From JAKVAV01 sp047633195 (GTDB taxonomy: Bacteria; Bacteroidota; Bacteroidia; Flavobacteriales_D; Cryomorphaceae), in NCBI GenBank assembly GCA_047633195.1, contig JBLIEU010000006.1, forward strand, positions 48,158 to 112,157: DNA of 64,000 nucleotides. The letters are read 5' to 3'. The position numbers and the translations under genes were made by a program. Positions 44,496 to 54,668 of the stretch are shown in pieces. Within the stretch, counting starts at the first letter, position 1, and each line of letters opens with the position of its first letter. The notes beneath the pieces were generated by a model. That model had not been told where the DNA came from, did no database searches, and saw only the letters and a list, made by a program, of their open reading frames with translations.

Positions 44496-46511
44496 TTATT
44501 TCTTGTAAAACTTAGATTCAACCGCTACCTCACCAAGTACAATTTGGAGAATGTAATTGCCCGTTTCCAAGCTTGAAACGTCAACTCTATTGGAATTCAA
44601 AATTCCTGATTGAACTCTTTTTCCTTGAACATCATAAATGTCAACTTTGCTGCCGATTAGGTTTTCAGAAGCGTCGATGAAGAGTTCGTTGATGGCAGGG
44701 TTGGGATAAACCTTTAGCGATGCCTCAATTTCACTTTCGATGGAAAGTGGATTTGAACCTTCCGTGATTGAAAGTGAAGTGTTGATCTCTGGGTTGTATA
44801 TCACGTCAGTATTTCCTGAAGGCCAATTAACTACAACACTATCAATTTCGGCATCCTGACCTAGGCCAAAATAAGCGTTGAGTGAACTCATGTAGCGGAA
44901 TCCATCTCCACTTCTAATTTCGCGGATTTGACTGAACGATTCAGTATAAACGGTAATTCGCGAGCCGATTCCGTTAAGATTACTTTCCGTACCAATTGTA
45001 TTAACTACGAGGTAGTTGTTTTCGTTGGCATCGTTGTACTGAATTTGGCTATTGGAAACTACGTCGAGGAAACCATCATTGTTCAGATCGCCAACAGGAC
45101 CATTGAAGAAATCCACATTGGTTATGGCAAAGGACATATCTCCATTGTTTTTGAGGATATTTCCAGCCCCGCCCATAATATCTAGGTAACCGTCATTGTC
45201 AAAGTCATGCGTTACCCATTCGATACTTGTACCACCTAAACTTTCCAACCCTGTACCAACAGTCATGTCAGAAAAAGTTCCATCACCGTTGTTAACCATC
45301 ATTTTATGTGATCCGTCAGAAAAAGAACTCGCACCAACAAACACATCCATGTCGCCGTCGTTGTCATAATCTCCCCAAGCGGAAGACCAGGTTTGAACAG
45401 GATCAGCAAGACCAATCTCTTCACCTACTTCAGTATACGTTCCATCTCCATTGTTCCGGTGCATTTCATTAATCTTGATCTCGTTGTTGCCACCGCGACA
45501 TTTAGCAATGAACATGTCAATGTCTCCATCATTGTCGTAATCAGTCCAGATAGAACCGTAGTTTCCACCATTCTCATCATCTCCAAGGCCTCCTTGAATA
45601 AAGTCCAAAGTGCCATCACCTTGATTTATGAAGAAAGTATTCGGCTCAACATCGTGACAAACGAAAACATCAAGATCTCCATCATTGTTAATATCAACCA
45701 TGTTTGATCTTTGCGAAAAGAGATAAAAGTCACTGGTGATTTGTTCGTCGAAAGACTCACCATCATCTGCACGAAGCATAATGCTAGCGCCTGAACCACC
45801 GCCATAAACCAAATCATTCCATCCATTTCCATCAACATCTCCCGCAGCAAGACTCCAAGACGGCGAGTACACAGCGTTTGGCGTAGGAATAGAGATGGTA
45901 CTCATACCAATCGTCGTTTGGATTGACACATTCACGGCATCATTCTCGATAGCGATAATATCATCCAGATGATCGCCGTCCATATCCACAGCTCCTCTTA
46001 AACTACCTTCTAGCCCCAAGGACTGAGAAGTAAAGGAGAATACAGATGGCACGGGAGGAGGTGGTGTAACAAATTCGTCTTCAATAATCTCAAAATCAAA
46101 TCCTTCAGAATCCCACCTATCATCAAAAGCAATGAAGTAGACATTCTCAGGGTAAACAACTGCTTCCAAGATAGAGAGGTAAACTGATCCTCCATCATCA
46201 TCTCCTTCAACACATATTAGATCTCCACATTCTCCGATATAAAGATGAACACGGGTATCAATTCCAGCATTTTGGTCAAGAGAAGTGGTGATCGTCAAAT
46301 TAAAAGTGTCGGTGGGTTGGTAAATGTACCATTCACCGTTAGTTGCACCTGTTCCGTTACCAGCGCAAATTGGATCTGGAATTTCTACTCCATCAACAGT
46401 GTCGACTGTATGCAGACCAGTTGTAATCTCGAGTGCTTCCGCACAAGAATTTTGGGCCTGTAGAGCGCTGGCAAAAACTATGGTTAAAAATGACAGGTAG
46501 ACTTTTCTCAT
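44496..46511 (-). CDS. CRTAC1-like FG-GAP/VCBS repeat protein with ASPIC/UnbV and T9SS domains
   Basis: About 671 residues from ATG 46511 (MRKVYLSFLTIVFASALQAQ signal peptide). An N-terminal domain of about 120 residues is followed by repeated FG-GAP/VCBS calcium-binding blades (DINNDGDLDVFV, DYDNDGDIDMFIAK, DYDNDGDMDVFVGA, DFDNDGYLDIMGGA), then an ASPIC/UnbV segment (GIGSRITVYTESFSQIREIR ... VVVNWPSG). The C-terminus is a T9SS domain (LKVYPNPAINELFIDAS). Such proteins form a beta-propeller at the cell surface that may bind glycans or adhere. It starts 10 bp after the diheme lipoprotein gene, so the two are co-transcribed. Confidence 0.9.
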   Translation of the reverse strand: MRKVYLSFLTIVFASALQAQNSCAEALEITTGLHTVDTVDGVEIPDPICAGNGTGATNGEWYIYQPTDTFNLTITTSLDQNAGIDTRVHLYIGECGDLICVEGDDDGGSVYLSILEAVVYPENVYFIAFDDRWDSEGFDFEIIEDEFVTPPPPVPSVFSFTSQSLGLEGSLRGAVDMDGDHLDDIIAIENDAVNVSIQTTIGMSTISIPTPNAVYSPSWSLAAGDVDGNGWNDLVYGGGSGASIMLRADDGESFDEQITSDFYLFSQRSNMVDINNDGDLDVFVCHDVEPNTFFINQGDGTLDFIQGGLGDDENGGNYGSIWTDYDNDGDIDMFIAKCRGGNNEIKINEMHRNNGDGTYTEVGEEIGLADPVQTWSSAWGDYDNDGDMDVFVGASSFSDGSHKMMVNNGDGTFSDMTVGTGLESLGGTSIEWVTHDFDNDGYLDIMGGAGNILKNNGDMSFAITNVDFFNGPVGDLNNDGFLDVVSNSQIQYNDANENNYLVVNTIGTESNLNGIGSRITVYTESFSQIREIRSGDGFRYMSSLNAYFGLGQDAEIDSVVVNWPSGNTDVIYNPEINTSLSITEGSNPLSIESEIEASLKVYPNPAINELFIDASENLIGSKVDIYDVQGKRVQSGILNSNRVDVSSLETGNYILQIVLGEVAVESKFYKK

Positions 46512-46521
46512 GGTTTGTAGT

Positions 46522-47631
46522 TTAATTACAGATTTCTTCAAGTGAATTAATGTAAGTGGTTAAAAGCTCTATGCCTTCGTGGTGAATCACGCTTTTTCCA
46601 ATAAGAGGCATTTGAACATTTTCTTCTTCAGCGAGCATGCGGTAAACCAACATGCTCCTGTCAGCATCACCAGCTTCTATGATATATTCCATCATAGGTT
46701 GGCCAGGGACAAATTCATCGAATGGAACACAAATCCCTAGATTATTGTCGCGATCGTTGTCTTCAAATGACAGGCGAATATTACGGTATGCGCAGTGCGC
46801 TTCATTCTTATGGCAGTGGCCGCAATTTGCGTCGAGGTATGCTCTAACGCGGTCTTGCAAAAGCTGAGTCTCGTCTTCCCAGTCGACCATCGTTTCGATC
46901 TCTGAAGGATATGTTGGCTCCAAATATCCCAATTCGGCCCACTTCATCAATTGATTCATAACGCCTTCTTGGTATTCCAAATCGGCATTCAAGTTTTGAG
47001 GCTTCGGCCCATTCGGCGAAGCGATCTCGCTAATCTTGTGACAAGTGATACACTGAGATTCACTGGGGACTCGGTAGTTGATGGACAAACTTTCGCCATT
47101 ATCGAGGACTACATCGATGGGTTTATTTGAGCCCCCTAAGTCAAACAATGCCTCAGTTTGCTCGTCATTCCAAACATAATCAGCAAACTCCCAAACACCA
47201 TCTCGTTTATATAAGAGCCTTGTCTCCATAACTCTTCGGTCATTGTTTGGCAAAACATTCTCGTAAAAGAAATTCTTGATCAATATCGCTCCGTCAGGAA
47301 AATCGAAAGATTCGAAGTCCGAAACATAATTTGCAGATACTCCTTCGGGCATCCAAACATAGCGTGTTTTCTTGGCGTAGTCGGTAAAAAGTTGGGTAAT
47401 AGGCTCATAGAGCAAAAGACCTTCATTCGGAGCTAAGTCCGCCATATTATCACCTATAAAAAAATTGTATTCAGCAAGTGTCGCGTAAGGCAAAGAGTCC
47501 AATTCAACATTGACTGGTAACGCGCTGATCGGCGGCTTAGGTTTTGGCTCCACCGGTGGCTCCTCTTCTTCCTTGCAAGAAACGAATGCTATAGTTAGCA
47601 TAACAAAAAGGAAGAAATTCTTCTTCAACAT
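46522..47631 (-). CDS. Diheme c-type cytochrome lipoprotein (SO2930-like family)
   Basis: 369 residues with lipoprotein signal (VMLTIAFVSC) and a Glu/Pro-rich tether. Two CxxCH haem sites: CITCH in SQCITCHKISEIASPNG, and CGHCH in ANCGHCHKNEAHCAYRNIR. The layout and the LNLSPYATLAEYNFF-like start resemble a diheme family found in gamma-proteobacteria and Bacteroidota whose function is not settled, often beside surface beta-propeller proteins. Likely an electron-transfer protein on the outer face. Co-transcribed with the CRTAC1-like gene. Confidence 0.85.
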   Translation of the reverse strand: MLKKNFFLFVMLTIAFVSCKEEEEPPVEPKPKPPISALPVNVELDSLPYATLAEYNFFIGDNMADLAPNEGLLLYEPITQLFTDYAKKTRYVWMPEGVSANYVSDFESFDFPDGAILIKNFFYENVLPNNDRRVMETRLLYKRDGVWEFADYVWNDEQTEALFDLGGSNKPIDVVLDNGESLSINYRVPSESQCITCHKISEIASPNGPKPQNLNADLEYQEGVMNQLMKWAELGYLEPTYPSEIETMVDWEDETQLLQDRVRAYLDANCGHCHKNEAHCAYRNIRLSFEDNDRDNNLGICVPFDEFVPGQPMMEYIIEAGDADRSMLVYRMLAEEENVQMPLIGKSVIHHEGIELLTTYINSLEEICN

Positions 47632-47872
47632 ATGGATTTCACAATTATGGCCAAAAGGTACATCATTTATAAGGAGGATGCGCTTTGGATTCCTGCACTA
47701 CTCTTGGTATTCTAAACTGACGAACAGAAGATGTGCAAGTTGTATAAGAATGGCTTTTCCGATGCAAATTGCGTGGGCAATACTCATTAAGTTTTGATAC
47801 CCAATTAGAAGACAATGGCACTTCTCAAATTTAATTGGTGCTCACTCAGAAAATTTTTGAACTTTTGACGCA

Positions 47873-49504
47873 ATGAACAAAGCTGGTAAGATTGAAGTCA
47901 TTCTGTTATTGGTTCTTTTGATCGCGGGATATTTCTTTTTCAATCACGTTATTGGACTTAGAGCGGAGGAACCTAGAAGAGCCGTTGTAGGCATTGAAAC
48001 GCTCCTTGGCGACAATGCCCTAGTTCCTGCTATCCATGGAGAGCCCTACTACAACAAACCGCCCGTCTACAATTGGGTTTTGGCTGCTTCCTTTATCATT
48101 CATGACTCCTTCTCTCCTTCGGCTGTCCGATTTCCGGGAGTTCTTTCTATATATGTTATTGCCGTTCTTCTTTTCTGCATTGCCAGAAAGTACGACGGAA
48201 AGAGGTCTGCCCTTTATGCGGCAATTATTTTCTTGACTTTTGGTGACTTGGTTTTTTACGGTGCCGTCAATGCAGGAGAAATAGACTTGTTTTACTCCCT
48301 GATTGTCTTCCTGCAGGCAATTGCCATCTTTCATTTTCACCAAAAAAGGAATATCTTACTTCTATTCTTGGTATCCTATTTACTCGTGGCAATCGGCGCA
48401 CTCACCAAAGGCTTGCCGTCAGTAGCTTTTCAAGGTCTCACTCTCTTTGCTTATCTCGCTTGGCTTCGCGATTGGAAAAGCTTGCTATCCTGGAAACACT
48501 TGGCGGGAATTTTACTTTTCACAGGAATTGTCGGAGGCTATTTCTTGGCATATTCAGAGTACGAAGATGCATTGGCCTTTGCGCTAAACCTTTGGTCCGA
48601 AAGTTCCTCGAAATCTGCAAATAACGCAGGAATGGAGAGCATTTTCAAAGCTATTTACTCGTTCCCACTGCAGCTTATTCAGATTACTTTGCCCTGGAGC
48701 ATCTTTTTCATTTGGTCAAAACGAGCAAAGTGGAATCAATCACCCCTGGCAGTCTTCTCGTTGGTGTTTATCACCGCAAATATTTGGCTCTACTGGGTAT
48801 CACCTGAACTGCGCAACCGCTACCTCTATGCCTTCTTCCCTTTTCTTGCCATCCTTATTTCTCAAATCATTTCCAAGCTTACACAAACGGAAAGATTTGA
48901 TTTCAAGCTTTCGCGAATCGGGGCAGTTTTGGCTGCTATCATTGGAGTGGCGTTTATAGTCTTGCCCTTTATAGAGGTTCTGCCAGTGGAGCAGGTTTCT
49001 AGTATTCGATTCTTCGTGTGCGGAGCTCTATTTCTCGCAGTATCTGCATTTCAGTTTCGCTTTTCGCAAAATGGATTTCTACATATTGCACTCATCCTGG
49101 CTTTCTTGAGAGTCTCTTACAATGTGTGCATCCTCCCAGTTCAAGCGGCAGAAAGCAAGGCCACCTACTACGCAAATCAAGTGAAGCAATTCATAGAAAT
49201 CGCCGATAACGAGGAGGTCTATTGGACAGGAGATCTTTACACTTTTAAACCTGAATTGTCATTGGCTAGCAAGAGCTTCATGACAGACAGCATCTCAACT
49301 CCTCCTCTTCTAGCCTATCAAATCCCATATTATTTCACCTTAACTACAGACAGCAGATTACTGTATTTGGCTCAGCCAAAAGAAGAAACATGGCTACTTG
49401 GCGAAAAGCAATACGCGCTGAATCACAGTGGTAAAATCTACTTTGAATTTAAAGACAAATGGACTCAAAACACCTTGGTTTTGTACCAAGTTGAGAAACC
49501 TTAA
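47873..49504 (+). CDS. Polytopic GT39/ArnT-like glycosyltransferase
   Basis: 543 residues, about 11-12 membrane spans. The N-terminal periplasmic loop has the acidic/basic motif LRAEEPRRAVVG typical of the PMT_2/ArnT (DEPR-like) catalytic site, followed by PAIHGEPYYNKPPVYNW. These enzymes use polyprenyl-phosphate sugars to modify lipids or proteins on the outer face of the inner membrane. The next gene, another glycosyltransferase, is 9 bp downstream on the same strand. Confidence 0.87.
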   Translation: MNKAGKIEVILLLVLLIAGYFFFNHVIGLRAEEPRRAVVGIETLLGDNALVPAIHGEPYYNKPPVYNWVLAASFIIHDSFSPSAVRFPGVLSIYVIAVLLFCIARKYDGKRSALYAAIIFLTFGDLVFYGAVNAGEIDLFYSLIVFLQAIAIFHFHQKRNILLLFLVSYLLVAIGALTKGLPSVAFQGLTLFAYLAWLRDWKSLLSWKHLAGILLFTGIVGGYFLAYSEYEDALAFALNLWSESSSKSANNAGMESIFKAIYSFPLQLIQITLPWSIFFIWSKRAKWNQSPLAVFSLVFITANIWLYWVSPELRNRYLYAFFPFLAILISQIISKLTQTERFDFKLSRIGAVLAAIIGVAFIVLPFIEVLPVEQVSSIRFFVCGALFLAVSAFQFRFSQNGFLHIALILAFLRVSYNVCILPVQAAESKATYYANQVKQFIEIADNEEVYWTGDLYTFKPELSLASKSFMTDSISTPPLLAYQIPYYFTLTTDSRLLYLAQPKEETWLLGEKQYALNHSGKIYFEFKDKWTQNTLVLYQVEKP

Positions 49505-49513
49505 TTTCGCGGT

Positions 49514-50647
49514 ATGCCTCCAAAAATTTTAGTCATCAGCAATTACCGTAGTACCGTTACCGTAAGGCCTGAAGCAGAGATTTTCATAGGATTAGCCAAG
49601 AAGGGGTGGGAAATTGATGTCATGACATACGGTGATTCGCCCTATGTCAAGAACTTCAAAGAAGCGGGAGTCAATGTGATTGATTTTCATCCAGAAAAGA
49701 AATTCGACCCGAAAGCCGTTGAGAAAATACGAAAGCACCTGATTGACGAAAAAATTGACATCCTTCAACTCTACAATAGCAAAGCTTCGAGCAATGGTAT
49801 CAAAGCTGCAAAAGGACTCGACGTTAAGATCGTTTTGTACAGAGGATACCAGGGAAATCTTCACTGGTATGATCCTTCGCTTTATACTAAGTACTACCAC
49901 CCTCGGGTCGATAAGATCATTTGCAATTCCATTGGTGTGGAAGAGGAGTTTAGAAAACAACCCTTTTCGAATGCACGGAAAAAGGTGGTGACCATTAACA
50001 AGGGGCATCGACTGGAATGGTATGAAGATGTAAAGCCGGCTGACCTTTCTGTTTTTGGCGTCAAGCCTGGAAGCTTTATCTTTACTTGTGTGGCAAACAC
50101 CCGGCCTATGAAAGGCGTGAAATACATCATGCACGCATTGCACCTTTTACCGAAGGATATGGATTTTTATCTGTTGATGGTGGGCAATGATTTGGAAACC
50201 GATGAATACCGAAGAGTTGCAGATGAGAGTGGCTATGGGGATCGGGTCATATTCACTGGCTTTCAGCTGAATGCACTAGAGATTGACAAAGCCAGTGACG
50301 TTTTTCTACTGGCTTCTATTTATGGTGAATCCATTACCAAATCAGCCATTGAGGCCATGTCATTGGGAACGACACCATTGATAACTGATATTCCTGGAAA
50401 TAAATACCTAATCGAGCATGCTCATAGCGGATTTATGGTTCCTTCTAAAAACCCTAAAGCTCTGGCAGGTGCGATGTGGGCTGCCTACGACAAAAAAGAC
50501 TGGACGAAAAAGCTAGGAGTTCTAGCCCAAAGCAGAATAGCTGAGAAGTTAAACACAGACAAGACGATCGAAGAAATGGCCGAATTCTATGCAGATTTAC
50601 TTGAAACTGGTGGCAAGAATTACCACACTAAATCTGGCGTTTTATAA
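49514..50647 (+). CDS. Glycosyltransferase, GT4 family
   Basis: 377 residues. GT-B fold with a clear C-terminal nucleotide-sugar site: FTCVANTRPMKGVKYIMHAL, then DVFLLASIYGESITKSAIEA and SLGTTPLITDIPGNKYLIE (E-x7-E-type motif). Probably adds a sugar in exopolysaccharide or lipid glycan synthesis together with the upstream GT39. It ends two bases before the convergent TonB receptor stop. Confidence 0.9.
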   Translation: MPPKILVISNYRSTVTVRPEAEIFIGLAKKGWEIDVMTYGDSPYVKNFKEAGVNVIDFHPEKKFDPKAVEKIRKHLIDEKIDILQLYNSKASSNGIKAAKGLDVKIVLYRGYQGNLHWYDPSLYTKYYHPRVDKIICNSIGVEEEFRKQPFSNARKKVVTINKGHRLEWYEDVKPADLSVFGVKPGSFIFTCVANTRPMKGVKYIMHALHLLPKDMDFYLLMVGNDLETDEYRRVADESGYGDRVIFTGFQLNALEIDKASDVFLLASIYGESITKSAIEAMSLGTTPLITDIPGNKYLIEHAHSGFMVPSKNPKALAGAMWAAYDKKDWTKKLGVLAQSRIAEKLNTDKTIEEMAEFYADLLETGGKNYHTKSGVL

Positions 50648-50648
50648 T

Positions 50649-53048
50649 TTAAAATTCTACCACCACTCCAATACTCGGAAGAAGCGTTCCACTTGTATTC
50701 GGGATGGTGGTCAAAAGATACCTGGAGGAATCGTTTGGATCAACTTCAGGTCGTCCACTTTCATCGCGCAGGACATCTATAAACGGCTCCAACTCGACAA
50801 CCGCATTTGTAATGTTTTCTATATCGATGTAAAGATTGAGCGACCACTTGTCGAAGAAGTATTTCTTATCAATTCTAAAATCTACCTGGTAGCTCACGGG
50901 TGCGCGCTCTTGATTGAGTCGATTGTTATCGGGAAGCCCTCTATTGTTCACATTCCAAACAGGAATCAAAGAAGAGGTTTCAGCATCAACAGGGGTGAAA
51001 GGTGGCCCTCCCAATACCTGAACGCGTGTGCCTGCTTCCCAGTTTTTTCCAAATTTCTTTCCTGCGGTGAGGCTCAGAATAAACTGGTTGTCCCAAGAAG
51101 AAGGAACAAAATCGCCGTTTTTGTCTGTGAATTCGCTCCGAACTAAAGTCAAAGCAGCTATCCCGAAAAGTCCATTGTATAGCTTGCGCTGAATTAAGAA
51201 TTCAACTCCGTAAGCCCGTCCTTGGCCAATGGATACAACTTCTTCGTTTCCAACCACTCCGAAATCAGCACCCAAATTGGCTAGATTAATACTGTCGCGA
51301 GTTGCGAAGGGATAGTTGTCGTAAATCTTGTAAAATCCTTCGATTGAAACTTTTGTGTTACTCGGGAAAATGTATTTTAAACCAGCAACAAAGTGGTCAC
51401 TTTGAATGTAAGAGACACCGTTGTCTTTATTCACCAGATCGCCCTCATTGTCTCTAAAACCCAACACTGTGTATGGCGGAAGTTGGTAGTAGCGACCTAC
51501 GTTTGCTTGAAAGGAAAGCTCGGGCGTGATGGAATAAGAAAGTGAGAATCGTGGTGAAAGCTGGTCGATTGGATTGGACATACTCTCAGCCCAATTGTTC
51601 CAGTCGGTTCTCAAACCAAACGAAAGCAGCAAGCGCTCTTGGAGGAAACTTCGGTTGATTGAGCCGAAAAACCCAAAGCGTTGGAAATTGATTTCAGAGT
51701 TGAAATCGATCGTCCGTAACGTTGTATCAACGCTAATTTGGTTGAACGTGCTATTGGTATAGGTCACATCCTCCAAGTTAAAACCAGCATTCAGTTTCCA
51801 ACCATTTGTGCGCTGTGTATGCTCCAGTCTGAACTTGTTTTCGATTTCTTCAGACTCGTAGTTGAGAATAAGGTTTTCGGGAATTTCAATATTCTGCTCG
51901 TATTTCTCAGCTTGGTTATTCAGGTGACTCCGACTTAAGATTAAGTTCTGAAATCCTTTATTCGAAAAATGCTTGTAATTGGCTCCAACGGTATAATTCC
52001 ACTGATTATTTACTGGAAGGTTTGCCAAAACATAGTCGATCTCTTGCTTCTCCTCTGGGGTTTCAGCGTCTTCTGCCGCGCCCTTATTTAATTCGAATTG
52101 ATCATAAGCACCGAGACCGATAAAGGTGATTTCATTTTTTTCATTGATGCGGTGCTTCACCTTAAACTGGGCATCGTTGTATGTCGGTAAAAATGGCAAT
52201 CCTATCACTCCGAAGAGAAATTGCAAATAAGACCTTCTCACAGATGCTATGAAAGTGGTCTTTTCGCCCAGCGGACCGTCGAGCGTGAGTCCTACGTCAG
52301 TGGCGCTCAAGGTAAAATTCCCTTTCAACCCCTCTGTATTCCCATCTTTTTGGGTGAACTCCAATACGGCGCTTAGGGCATTACCGCGGTTGGCAGGAAA
52401 GGCTCCTGAATAGAAGTCGACGTTTTGAATGAAGTTCACATTCAAGATACCTACTGGCCCACCCGAGGAACCTTGAGTGGCAAAGTGGTTAATCACGGGC
52501 ACTTCAATGCCATCGAGAAAAAAACGGTTTTCGTTGGGCGCTCCTCCACGAATAATAATGTCATTCCTGAAAGAAAGAGAGGAAGCCACACCAGGTAATA
52601 TTTGCAGTGCACGAGAGATGTCTCTATTCCCTCCTGGATTTCGTTGAATTTCGTTGGCGCCGATTTGCTGGAGGGAAACAGGACTTTCGGCGTTGCGTTC
52701 GAAAACTTCTGTTGTGATCTCAACGGCGGCAAGATTCGTTGCACCCCCTTCCAGAGGAATTTCCAACACCGTAGGATTCGAAGCGAGTACTTCCACTTCA
52801 AAAATGGTTTTGGTCTTATACCCGACGAAGCTCGCTTGAACATTGTAAAGTCCTGGTTCGATTCCAGTAATCTCGTAGTTCCCGTCAATATCAGAAACAG
52901 CACCGTAGGTTGTTTCTTGGAGGGCGACATTGGAAAAAGGAACGGGTTCGTTCGTTAGATCATCAATCACGCGACCTTTGATGGTACCAGATTGACTAAA
53001 AACAGAAATCGCAGCCATGAACGCTGCGAAGGTTAAGGTAAATCTCAT
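50649..53048 (-). CDS. TonB-dependent outer-membrane receptor with CarboxypepD_reg domain
   Basis: About 799 residues; ATG 53048 gives a signal peptide (MRFTLTFAAFMAAISVFSQ). A CarboxypepD_reg-like domain (GTIKGRVIDDLTNEPVPFSN) precedes the plug (IQRNPGGNRDISRALQILPG, DIIIRGGAPNENRFFLDGI) and a 22-stranded barrel (NEITFIGLGAYDQFEL, RFSLSYSITPELSFQANVG). It imports a nutrient such as a siderophore, vitamin or glycan. No SusD-like partner is next to it, so the substrate is more likely not a long polysaccharide. Downstream of mltG in the same minus-strand run. Confidence 0.92.
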   Translation of the reverse strand: MRFTLTFAAFMAAISVFSQSGTIKGRVIDDLTNEPVPFSNVALQETTYGAVSDIDGNYEITGIEPGLYNVQASFVGYKTKTIFEVEVLASNPTVLEIPLEGGATNLAAVEITTEVFERNAESPVSLQQIGANEIQRNPGGNRDISRALQILPGVASSLSFRNDIIIRGGAPNENRFFLDGIEVPVINHFATQGSSGGPVGILNVNFIQNVDFYSGAFPANRGNALSAVLEFTQKDGNTEGLKGNFTLSATDVGLTLDGPLGEKTTFIASVRRSYLQFLFGVIGLPFLPTYNDAQFKVKHRINEKNEITFIGLGAYDQFELNKGAAEDAETPEEKQEIDYVLANLPVNNQWNYTVGANYKHFSNKGFQNLILSRSHLNNQAEKYEQNIEIPENLILNYESEEIENKFRLEHTQRTNGWKLNAGFNLEDVTYTNSTFNQISVDTTLRTIDFNSEINFQRFGFFGSINRSFLQERLLLSFGLRTDWNNWAESMSNPIDQLSPRFSLSYSITPELSFQANVGRYYQLPPYTVLGFRDNEGDLVNKDNGVSYIQSDHFVAGLKYIFPSNTKVSIEGFYKIYDNYPFATRDSINLANLGADFGVVGNEEVVSIGQGRAYGVEFLIQRKLYNGLFGIAALTLVRSEFTDKNGDFVPSSWDNQFILSLTAGKKFGKNWEAGTRVQVLGGPPFTPVDAETSSLIPVWNVNNRGLPDNNRLNQERAPVSYQVDFRIDKKYFFDKWSLNLYIDIENITNAVVELEPFIDVLRDESGRPEVDPNDSSRYLLTTIPNTSGTLLPSIGVVVEF

Positions 53049-53110
53049 TTGGCTTGGTTTCAAGTAGGAAAACAGTGAACAATTCAAAAAGTTGAGATCA
53101 TATGAACTCC

Positions 53111-54151
53111 TCACTTATAAATCTTCCTGTCGTTCAAGGCCTTTTGAAAAGCCCTGGCATTCCGGTTGTGTTCACTCAAATTTGTAGCAAAGGCATGGTA
53201 CCCTGAAAAATCAGCTTTTGCGCACATGAAAATATAATTGTTCTTGTCCGCATTCAGCACCGCATCAATGGTTTGTTTCGAAGGTAAATTTATCGGTCCT
53301 GGAGGGAGCCCTGCATTTATATATGTATTGTAAGGACTTGGGGTTGAGAGGTGCTTGGTCAAGACTCTATTGATCGAGAAATCACCAACTGCGTAAACCA
53401 CTGTAGGATCACTTTGCAGACGCATCCCCTTTCTCAATCGGTTCAGATACAATCCCGCTATCACCTTCCGCTCATCGAGATGCACTTGCTGCTCAGCTTG
53501 GACTATACTCGCCAAAGTGCTGACTTCGCTCTGGGAGAGCCCGTACTGTCGTGCTTTTTGAATTCGGTCTTCCGACCAAAAACGCTTGTACTCTTGCGCC
53601 ATTCGCGCAATGAATTCGTCAGCGTCAGTGTCCCACTCCATCTTATATGTATCGGGAAAAAACATGGCGATGAAAGTGGCAGAACTAAAACCATACTTCT
53701 TAGCCACTTCGGGATCTGTGAGTTTATGTGCTATCTGGGCCGAGTCTGCCTCGATGTTTAAAGCCACGCTGCCAGCTAATTCGGAAAGTCTTCGAGCCAC
53801 ATTAAAAGTCACTTGAACTTCTTCTTCTCCGTTTCCTGCCCTCAAGTGGTCTATCAGTTCATTGAGTCCCATCCCACCTGTCAATGTATATTTTCCTGAA
53901 ACCACCAAGCCTCCTCGGTAATTTTTCTTTTCCATTAGCCTTTCGGCAAAAGCAGGATTGCGCAGGCCTGCCAGATCAGTTAGAGATTTGAGAACGACTT
54001 TTTCATCCCAATCACTTTTGACGTAAAATACGATACTCTCGGTTTCAAGATCCAGCGCAGGCCAGTAGAGCATTCGATAAGAATAATATCCGATGGCTGC
54101 TCCGACTATTAAGCATAGCACAACCAGAGCGAGCACAATTTTCTTAATCAT
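53111..54151 (-). CDS. mltG: Endolytic peptidoglycan transglycosylase MltG
   Basis: 346 residues with one N-terminal membrane span (VLALVVLCLIVGAAIGYYSY). LysM-like region, then the YceG/MltG domain with catalytic Glu in LASIVQAEQQ and the conserved NRLRKGMRLQSDPTVVYA and PSPYNTYINAGLPPGPI motifs. It cleaves nascent peptidoglycan strands and sets chain length. It overlaps the GNAT gene by eight bases. Confidence 0.94.
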   Translation of the reverse strand: MIKKIVLALVVLCLIVGAAIGYYSYRMLYWPALDLETESIVFYVKSDWDEKVVLKSLTDLAGLRNPAFAERLMEKKNYRGGLVVSGKYTLTGGMGLNELIDHLRAGNGEEEVQVTFNVARRLSELAGSVALNIEADSAQIAHKLTDPEVAKKYGFSSATFIAMFFPDTYKMEWDTDADEFIARMAQEYKRFWSEDRIQKARQYGLSQSEVSTLASIVQAEQQVHLDERKVIAGLYLNRLRKGMRLQSDPTVVYAVGDFSINRVLTKHLSTPSPYNTYINAGLPPGPINLPSKQTIDAVLNADKNNYIFMCAKADFSGYHAFATNLSEHNRNARAFQKALNDRKIYK

Positions 54152-54668
54152 TGCTTCTAAATTTCTGCATCAACACTTCGTCATAGAATTTTCCCTCGTA
54201 AAAAGTCCAATCCTTCTTCACTCCCACTTTCTCGAATCCAAATTTCTTGAAGAGTTTGATACTCTCCGTATTGTCAGTTAGAATGCTGCAATAGACCTGA
54301 TGCATCGAAAGGGTTTGAAAACAATAAGGCAGTAAAATTTCCATCACTTCTGAAGCGAATCCTTTTCCTCTTTTTTCAGGTTCGGCCACAAGTATTCCAA
54401 TGCCCGCTCGCTTGTTCTTAAAATCGCAATCAAAAATATCCACTGTTCCAATGGCTGCTTGAGAGTCCTTTTCTTCGATTATAAGTCTCAGCTGCTTATC
54501 GGTGAAAACGTCTGAAATAGCGTTGACGTAATCGATTAATATGTGCCTTGAATAAGGCGTGACGGTTTGTGAAACACGCCAATTGACGCGGTTATTCTCC
54601 CAAATGAATAGCTTATCTACATCAGTTGTTTCGAGAGCTCTCAATCTTATTCGTTCATTCTCAAGCAT
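54144..54668 (-). CDS. GNAT-family N-acetyltransferase (RimJ-like)
   Basis: About 174 residues from ATG 54668 (MLENERIRLRALETTDVDKL). The RimJ/RimL-type GNAT fold shows the acetyl-CoA segment GILVAEPEKRGKGFASEVME (motif A, with R-x-x-G-x-G/A) and a C-terminal DNTESIKLFKKFGFEKVG. It may acetylate a ribosomal or cell-wall-related substrate. It sits between dapF and mltG with overlaps on both sides, an order conserved in Flavobacteriales. Confidence 0.9.
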   Translation of the reverse strand: MLENERIRLRALETTDVDKLFIWENNRVNWRVSQTVTPYSRHILIDYVNAISDVFTDKQLRLIIEEKDSQAAIGTVDIFDCDFKNKRAGIGILVAEPEKRGKGFASEVMEILLPYCFQTLSMHQVYCSILTDNTESIKLFKKFGFEKVGVKKDWTFYEGKFYDEVLMQKFRSND

